A stretch of DNA of 56,806 nucleotides from Synechococcus sp. Tobar12-5m-g. Its GTDB lineage: Bacteria > Cyanobacteriota > Cyanobacteriia > PCC-6307 > Cyanobiaceae. Position numbers and translations under genes: made by a program. A model generated the notes under the pieces. It ran no database searches, was not told the origin of the DNA, and saw only the letters and a list, made by a program, of their open reading frames with translations. The DNA lies in contig NZ_JAGQBB010000019.1 of assembly GCF_024345415.1 (NCBI RefSeq), positions 1 to 56,806 of the forward strand, in the 5' to 3' direction. Below are positions 53,007-56,806 of the stretch, in pieces (position 1 is the stretch's first letter; every line of letters begins with the position of its first letter).

Positions 53007-53642
53007 TCAACGTCGTTTCGGCAGGTGGCTGATCACCAGGTGGCGCTGGCCATCGATCTGTAGCCAGCCCTCATCCCGCAGCAGGCCGATCACCCGGGTC
53101 ACGGTGACCCGGGTGGTGCACAGGGCGCTGGCCAGTTCCTGGTGGGTGAGGCGAAGGTTGAGGCGCAGGCCCTGGTCGCAGGGCTGGCCGTACTCCTGGG
53201 CCAGCAATTCCAGAAAGCCCCGCACCCGCTCCTCGACGCGTCGCAGGCCCAGCAGCGAGAGCATGGTTTCCGCCTGGCGGTAGCGGCTGACCACCGCCTG
53301 CATCATTGCCATGGCCAGATGGGGCGACTGCTCGATCTCGGCGCAGGTCAGGCAGAGCAGGTCGCTGTCGGTCAGGGTGAAGGCCTCATAGGCCAGCACG
53401 TTGGTGAGCGGTTCCCCGAACGGCTCGTTCGGCCCGGCCAGCCCCAGCAGGAGGGGATCTCCATGGATGGTGACAGCCTCCAGCTTCACCATGCCCCGCA
53501 CGACGAGCCAGATGCAGTTCTTGAGCAGGGGAACGGCGCTGCCCGCCGTGATGTGGAGCAGGTTGCGGTTGCGGTAACTGGTTTCCAGGACCTCGCGAAT
53601 CGCGTCGCTGCGGCCGGCATGGCGAAAGGGGCTCGAAACCAT
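53007..53642 (-). CDS. CRP/FNR-family regulator, PtrA-like
   Basis: 211 residues from ATG 53642 (GTG 53648 is in frame). An N-terminal cyclic-nucleotide-binding-like fold (IWLVVRGMVKLEAVTIHGD) is followed by a long helix and a helix-turn-helix (LTHQELASALCTTRVTVTRV). In marine Synechococcus a CRP-type regulator called PtrA sits next to phoBR and pstS and drives part of the phosphate response; this gene has the same place, so the identification is by context. Its effector is unknown. It might bind CRP-like sites such as the one at 37632. Confidence 0.8.
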   Translation of the reverse strand: MVSSPFRHAGRSDAIREVLETSYRNRNLLHITAGSAVPLLKNCIWLVVRGMVKLEAVTIHGDPLLLGLAGPNEPFGEPLTNVLAYEAFTLTDSDLLCLTCAEIEQSPHLAMAMMQAVVSRYRQAETMLSLLGLRRVEERVRGFLELLAQEYGQPCDQGLRLNLRLTHQELASALCTTRVTVTRVIGLLRDEGWLQIDGQRHLVISHLPKRR

Positions 53643-53776
53643 GGTCACGACGCGGGGACACCAGCGGAGTGTATGGAGGGCGACAGACAGGGGGGCAAAG
53701 GTGGGATGAGCGACTGATTAACCCGAGGCTAAGAAGCTGGTCCCACTCCGGAGCCATAGATTCCCAGCGAGACAAG

Positions 53777-53800
53777 AAAAAAGGGGGGCCTCAGCCCCCC
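53777..53800 (-). terminator. Intrinsic terminator of pstS
   Basis: On the minus strand a GGGGGGC-TGAG-GCCCCCC stem-loop (53783-53800) is followed at once by six Ts (53777-53782). It lies 50 bases after the pstS stop and separates it from the CRP-family gene. Confidence 0.85.
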
Positions 53801-53849
53801 GGTGAACCTTGGTTCCCCCAGCGGCTGAGGGAAGGAGCGGCTGGCTGGA

Positions 53850-54830
53850 TCAGGAGCCGATGTTCGCCACCGCCTTCTTGGAACTGTTGAGAATGGATCC
53901 ACGCAGGGGCACGTAGCCGAGATCGTCGGCCTTGCCCTGGGCGGCGGGGCTGAGCAGATGGCTCATGGCCTTGCGGATGTCCCCAGCCTTGGCCCCATTG
54001 CCCTTTCTGTAGGCCAGAATCCAAGTGAGGGTGGAAATGGGATAGCTTTCAGCACCGGCCGGGTTGAAGTCCTCACCAGCCAACATGCCATCAAGCTTGA
54101 TGTTGTTGAGGGCGGCGGCGCCACTCTTGAGGTTGGGAAGCACGAATTTTCCAGCCTTGTTCTGAAGAGCGGCCGCCTTGACGCTGCCCTTCACAAAAGC
54201 CTGATTGACGTAGCCGATCGAGCCCGGAGTGTTCTGGATCACCCCAGCCACACCCTCGTTGCCCTTGCCGCCGACTCCCACAGGCCAATTGACGGATTTG
54301 CCCGCACCCACCTTGCTTTTCCAGGCAGGCGAGAAGGCCGAGAGGGAACTGGTGAACGCGAAGGTGGTGCCGGAACCGTCGGAGCGGTGAGCCACGGTGA
54401 TCTTGCCGGGCTTGCAGCCGACCTGCTTCCAATCCTTGATCTCGCCAAGGAAGATATCGGCAAGCTGCTTCTGGGTGAGCTTGAGGGTGCAGCCCGGGTT
54501 GTTGAAGCCCACCGCAATCGTGCCGCCAACGGAGGGGAATTGCACCACCCCGCGGCTCACCTTGGCGGCGTCAGCGGAGCTGATCGGCTCATCAGTGGCA
54601 CCAAAATCCACGGTGCCGGCGATGAACTGGCGCACCCCTGCGCCTGAGCCCACCGATTGATAGTTCACCTTGGGCCCACCAGCGGCGGCCAGATCAGCGA
54701 AGGCGCGCTGATAAAAAGGGGCTGGGAAAGAGGCTCCTGCGCCGTTGAGGGCGCTTTGAGCCGAAACCGTTGCGCCTGTGCCGAGGATGGCAAGAACGGA
54801 GAAGATCGAGGCCTTCTTGGCGAAGGTCAT
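53850..54830 (-). CDS. pstS: Phosphate ABC transporter substrate-binding protein PstS
   Basis: 326 residues from ATG 54830, with a signal peptide (FSVLAILGTGATVSA) before QSALNG. The phosphate pocket is recognised in NGAGASFPAPFYQRAFADL, SVGSGAGVRQFIAGTVDFG and HRSDGSGTTFAF. A long form (GSIGYVNQAFVKG, then YPISTLTWILAYRK) close to other cyanobacterial PstS. Captures phosphate in the periplasm for PstCAB, which is encoded elsewhere. A Pho box lies 55 bases upstream and a strong terminator follows, so it is a single-gene phosphate-starvation unit. Confidence 0.95.
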   Translation of the reverse strand: MTFAKKASIFSVLAILGTGATVSAQSALNGAGASFPAPFYQRAFADLAAAGGPKVNYQSVGSGAGVRQFIAGTVDFGATDEPISSADAAKVSRGVVQFPSVGGTIAVGFNNPGCTLKLTQKQLADIFLGEIKDWKQVGCKPGKITVAHRSDGSGTTFAFTSSLSAFSPAWKSKVGAGKSVNWPVGVGGKGNEGVAGVIQNTPGSIGYVNQAFVKGSVKAAALQNKAGKFVLPNLKSGAAALNNIKLDGMLAGEDFNPAGAESYPISTLTWILAYRKGNGAKAGDIRKAMSHLLSPAAQGKADDLGYVPLRGSILNSSKKAVANIGS

Positions 54831-54884
54831 CAGAGAAGCCAATCAAGTTTCCACCGAATTATTAGCAGGCAAGGAGGATCGTTT

Positions 54885-54903
54885 GAGTTATGCCTAGATT
54901 AAG
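54885..54903 (-). promoter_or_regulatory. Pho box upstream of pstS
   Basis: On the minus strand CTTAATCT-AGG-CATAACTC: two 8-base units matching the cyanobacterial PyTTAAPyPyT direct repeat with the usual 3-base gap (the second unit is weaker). It lies about 55 bases before the pstS ATG and should be the PhoB (SphR) binding site. Confidence 0.65.
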
Positions 54904-55053
54904 AAGGCGTCAAGGTTGGTGCGTCAATCCAATTTTTGGTTCGCACCGTCACAACGCATTCCCTGCGCACGTCACCTTGGGCGAAACCCGTCAGCGACGA
55001 TCCCGCCTCTCCCATTCGGTGACAATGCCCCAGCCGCTGGCCTGAATCTCCGC

Positions 55054-55707
55054 ATGGTGCTCCAGCTCCCTCCCTTTGAGCCCCTCCCCCCCCCGCCCGA
55101 CTCCCCGAAGCAGTTGTTGGAGGTGCCGGTGGCGCAGCTTCAGCCCACCCAGCTCTGCGTCGGATTGGCGGAGGTGCGCCACCGCCGCGCCGACTTCGCC
55201 GGTGAGAGCGCCAAGGATCGTCGCCGCTACCTGCGCGGCAAGCCCGTCCCGCTTGTGCGCAGCGCCGCGGGGGAGCTGTGGATGCTCGACCGACATCACC
55301 GCCTCAGCGGCCTGATCGCGGTGGACCCCGACGCCACCGCCTTCGGCTACGTGGTGCTGGAGCTGGATCTCGCGGTTCGTCGAGATGTTCTGGAGGCCCT
55401 GCTCCATCGGGGCTGGCTGTACCTCTACGACGCCCGGGGCCAGGGGCCGCAATCACCCCAACGGCTGCCCACCGGGCTCCATGACCTCCAGGATGACCCC
55501 TATCGCAGCCTCGTCTGGGCCCTCAAGCAGGAGAAGCTGATCGAGGCGGCGCCGCTGATTCCCTTCCACGAATTCCGCTGGGGGGCCTGGCTGCGCAGCC
55601 GCAGCCTGCCACCGTTCAGCTCGTTGCGGCTGGAGCCCGCCCTGCCCGCCGCCCGGGCCCTGGTCCGTTCCCGGGCCGCCTCCCAGCTGGCCGGCTGGAT
55701 CGGCTAA
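55054..55707 (+). CDS. ParB-like (ParBc_2) protein
   Basis: 217 residues from ATG 55054. VPVAQLQPTQLCVGLAEVRH, LRGKPVPLVRSAAGELWMLD and RHHRLSGLI match the ParBc_2 group of ParB-like nuclease-fold proteins; DRHHRL is the usual motif. There is no helix-turn-helix or partner parA, so it is not a chromosome partition ParB. The function of this group is unknown. It ends in a four-base overlap with the convergent HAD gene. Confidence 0.8.
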   Translation: MVLQLPPFEPLPPPPDSPKQLLEVPVAQLQPTQLCVGLAEVRHRRADFAGESAKDRRRYLRGKPVPLVRSAAGELWMLDRHHRLSGLIAVDPDATAFGYVVLELDLAVRRDVLEALLHRGWLYLYDARGQGPQSPQRLPTGLHDLQDDPYRSLVWALKQEKLIEAAPLIPFHEFRWGAWLRSRSLPPFSSLRLEPALPAARALVRSRAASQLAGWIG

Positions 55708-56456
55708 CCCCAACCAAGCAGGCCCGGCAGATCCGCCACGCTCGCGATCAACCGGGCCTCTGGAGGCAGGCGTTCCCGGTCGGAGGGCACATACTTCCCT
55801 GTTTGCACCAGGCAGCCCCCCAGGCCCGCCGCCATGGCGCCGATCACATCGGCCTCCAGGTCATCGCCAACCATGAAGCAATCCCCGGGTTGCAGGCCCA
55901 CGGAGCTCACCAGCTCCTGGAAGTATGCCACCGCTGGTTTTCCCATCACCACCGCCTCGACACCGGCGGCCCATTCGATCGCCTGGAGAAATGCGCCGGC
56001 ATCGAGGAGCAACTGGCCCCCTTCCCGGAAATAGCGATTTCTACCGATGCCGATCAGCGGCATGCCCTGCTGAACCAGCTGAAACACCCGATTCAGCGCT
56101 CCATAGGTGAAGCCATCGCGGGCATCCCCGAGAACCACGCAGTTCGGCTGGCACACGGCGAGATCGGCAAAGCTGGCGGCGATGGCGGGATGAACCAGGG
56201 CATGGGGACGCAGCCGGTGGCGCATCAGGTACTGGCGTGTGGCCAGCGGAGCCGTGAACAACTCAGCGGCTTCGAGGTCGAAACCCAGCCCATGCAATTC
56301 GGCCTGGATGGTGGCCTGGTCCTTCGTCGCCGTGTTGGTCACCAGGCGGATCGGCACCCCCCGCTGCCGCGCCCGCGCAACCAGCCCGAGGGCACCGGGA
56401 ATGGGCAGGCCGTCTTCCACCAGCACCCCATTGATGTCAAGGAAGAGAGCCTGCAT
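55704..56456 (-). CDS. HAD-IIA family phosphatase (NagD/LHPP-like)
   Basis: 250 residues from ATG 56456. Motif I is LFLDINGVLVEDG: the nucleophile Asp is present, but the second Asp is Asn (DIN), as is seen in several LHPP/HDHD2-type members. Motif II is LVTNTATK, the C2a cap follows, and motif IV is DCFMVGDDLEADVIGA. Likely a small-molecule phosphatase, with substrate unknown. The gap between it and the IS element (56457-56681) has nothing I can support. Confidence 0.87.
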   Translation of the reverse strand: MQALFLDINGVLVEDGLPIPGALGLVARARQRGVPIRLVTNTATKDQATIQAELHGLGFDLEAAELFTAPLATRQYLMRHRLRPHALVHPAIAASFADLAVCQPNCVVLGDARDGFTYGALNRVFQLVQQGMPLIGIGRNRYFREGGQLLLDAGAFLQAIEWAAGVEAVVMGKPAVAYFQELVSSVGLQPGDCFMVGDDLEADVIGAMAAGLGGCLVQTGKYVPSDRERLPPEARLIASVADLPGLLGWG

Positions 56457-56681
56457 GGGATCGCTCCGGAGGAAGGGCGGATCAGGCCAGCGGCCGCCGC
56501 TGGTGGGAACAGGCCGCTTCAATCATCACCCCGGGGTGCTCATTGACAGCGTTAAGGCAGAACACAATCACCCCAGGACATTGGCGCCTTTTGATGAAGA
56601 AAATGGCGCCAACCCAGCCCCAGAAGGTTGACAACCCGACGGATTGACGGTCCCGCTTCACAATCCCCACTGGCCAATGGC

Positions 56682-56806
56682 CTAGGGAGACTCTGGAAAA
56701 CCCCACCACCCTGCGCGAGAATGGCCGTGTGATCGCAGGCGTGAACAGGGTTCATGGGCATCAAGCAGCTCGGCTTTGGTGATTACGAGCAGTCCACGGC
56801 CAAAAA
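56682..56806 (+). mobile_element. Left end of an IS5-family insertion sequence (truncated by window)
   Basis: CTAG (56682-56685) fits the YTAR target preferred by IS5 elements. The IS seems to begin at 56686 with GGAGACTCTGGAAAACC, the probable left inverted repeat, and runs off the window. The right end and the duplicated target cannot be seen, so the boundary is inferred. Confidence 0.5.
56754..56806 (+). CDS. IS5-family transposase, 5' part only
   Basis: The first 17 codons (MGIKQLGFGDYEQSTAK) are a well-known start of IS5-group transposases; the DDE catalytic domain lies outside the window. The gene is read rightward, about 70 bases from the inferred left end of the element. Confidence 0.75.
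   Translation, partial: MGIKQLGFGDYEQSTAK

Noticed and set aside
56482-56709. 75-codon minus-strand frame before the IS element
   Set aside because: No ribosome binding site or family likeness, and it crosses the inferred IS boundary.

Overview
This is a high-GC chromosomal segment from a picocyanobacterium of the Synechococcus/Cyanobium type. The lineage call rests on psbY, ycf54, a crtH-type carotenoid isomerase, a phoB-phoR-CRP-family-pstS block arranged as in marine and freshwater Synechococcus, and several short proteins of cyanobacterial type. The number of toxin-antitoxin (TA) genes and the IS5-family end at the right border suggest a freshwater or brackish strain rather than a streamlined open-ocean one (inference).

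Layout. 0-7.7 kb is a graveyard of TA and restriction genes: five MNT/HEPN nucleotidyltransferase loci, of which only one keeps two intact partners, a Phd/PIN pair whose toxin carries a rearranged piece of a nearby ATPase gene, a C-terminal scrap of type I restriction hsdR, a 5'-truncated DUF2075 ATPase, a DUF4143 ATPase and a DUF429 protein. 7.6-15.8 kb is mostly housekeeping: relA/spoT, a double ABC ATPase with a ClC channel, two tandem tRNA-Lys genes (UUU and CUU anticodons), a gamma-carbonic-anhydrase-like protein, psbY and trmFO. 15.8-17.7 kb is a second TA island (VapBC, Phd-VapC, and an antitoxin-toxin deletion fusion). 17.8-25.3 kb carries crtH, a response regulator without a phosphoacceptor Asp, the glutaredoxin-BolA pair, an acyltransferase, pdxJ-ycf54 and small cyanobacterial proteins.

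25.4-26.3 kb is a multiply broken MFS drug exporter. 26.6-35.7 kb holds a Coq4-like protein and a molybdenum-centred cluster: an FdhF/YdeP-type oxidoreductase, an amino-acid permease, a glutamine-synthetase-like ligase, an isochorismatase-fold hydrolase, moaA and mobA. 36-46.5 kb is a metal (probably copper) island: two multicopper oxidases, an EamA transporter with a His-rich tail, DUF305 and DUF302 proteins, a P1B ATPase, a cupredoxin, a PepSY-like membrane protein, two DUF3721 proteins and a MerR-family regulator. Four promoters in it share a TTGACTCTCC-type element with a 20-bp -35/-10 spacer, as expected of a MerR regulon.

47.3-51.2 kb is an arsenic island (arsJ, its GAPDH partner, arsR, acr3) with a clear ArsR palindrome. 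51.1-54.9 kb is the phosphate-sensing block (phoR, phoB, a CRP-family regulator, pstS with a Pho box and a terminator). The window ends with a ParB-like protein, a HAD phosphatase and the left end of an IS5-type insertion sequence.

The most unusual items are the four-promoter metal regulon, the PIN toxin with embedded ATPase sequence, a 38-residue hydrophobic ORF with an ideal ribosome binding site downstream of a perfect 11-bp inverted repeat, and the Mo-enzyme/amine-ligase/hydrolase/permease cluster.
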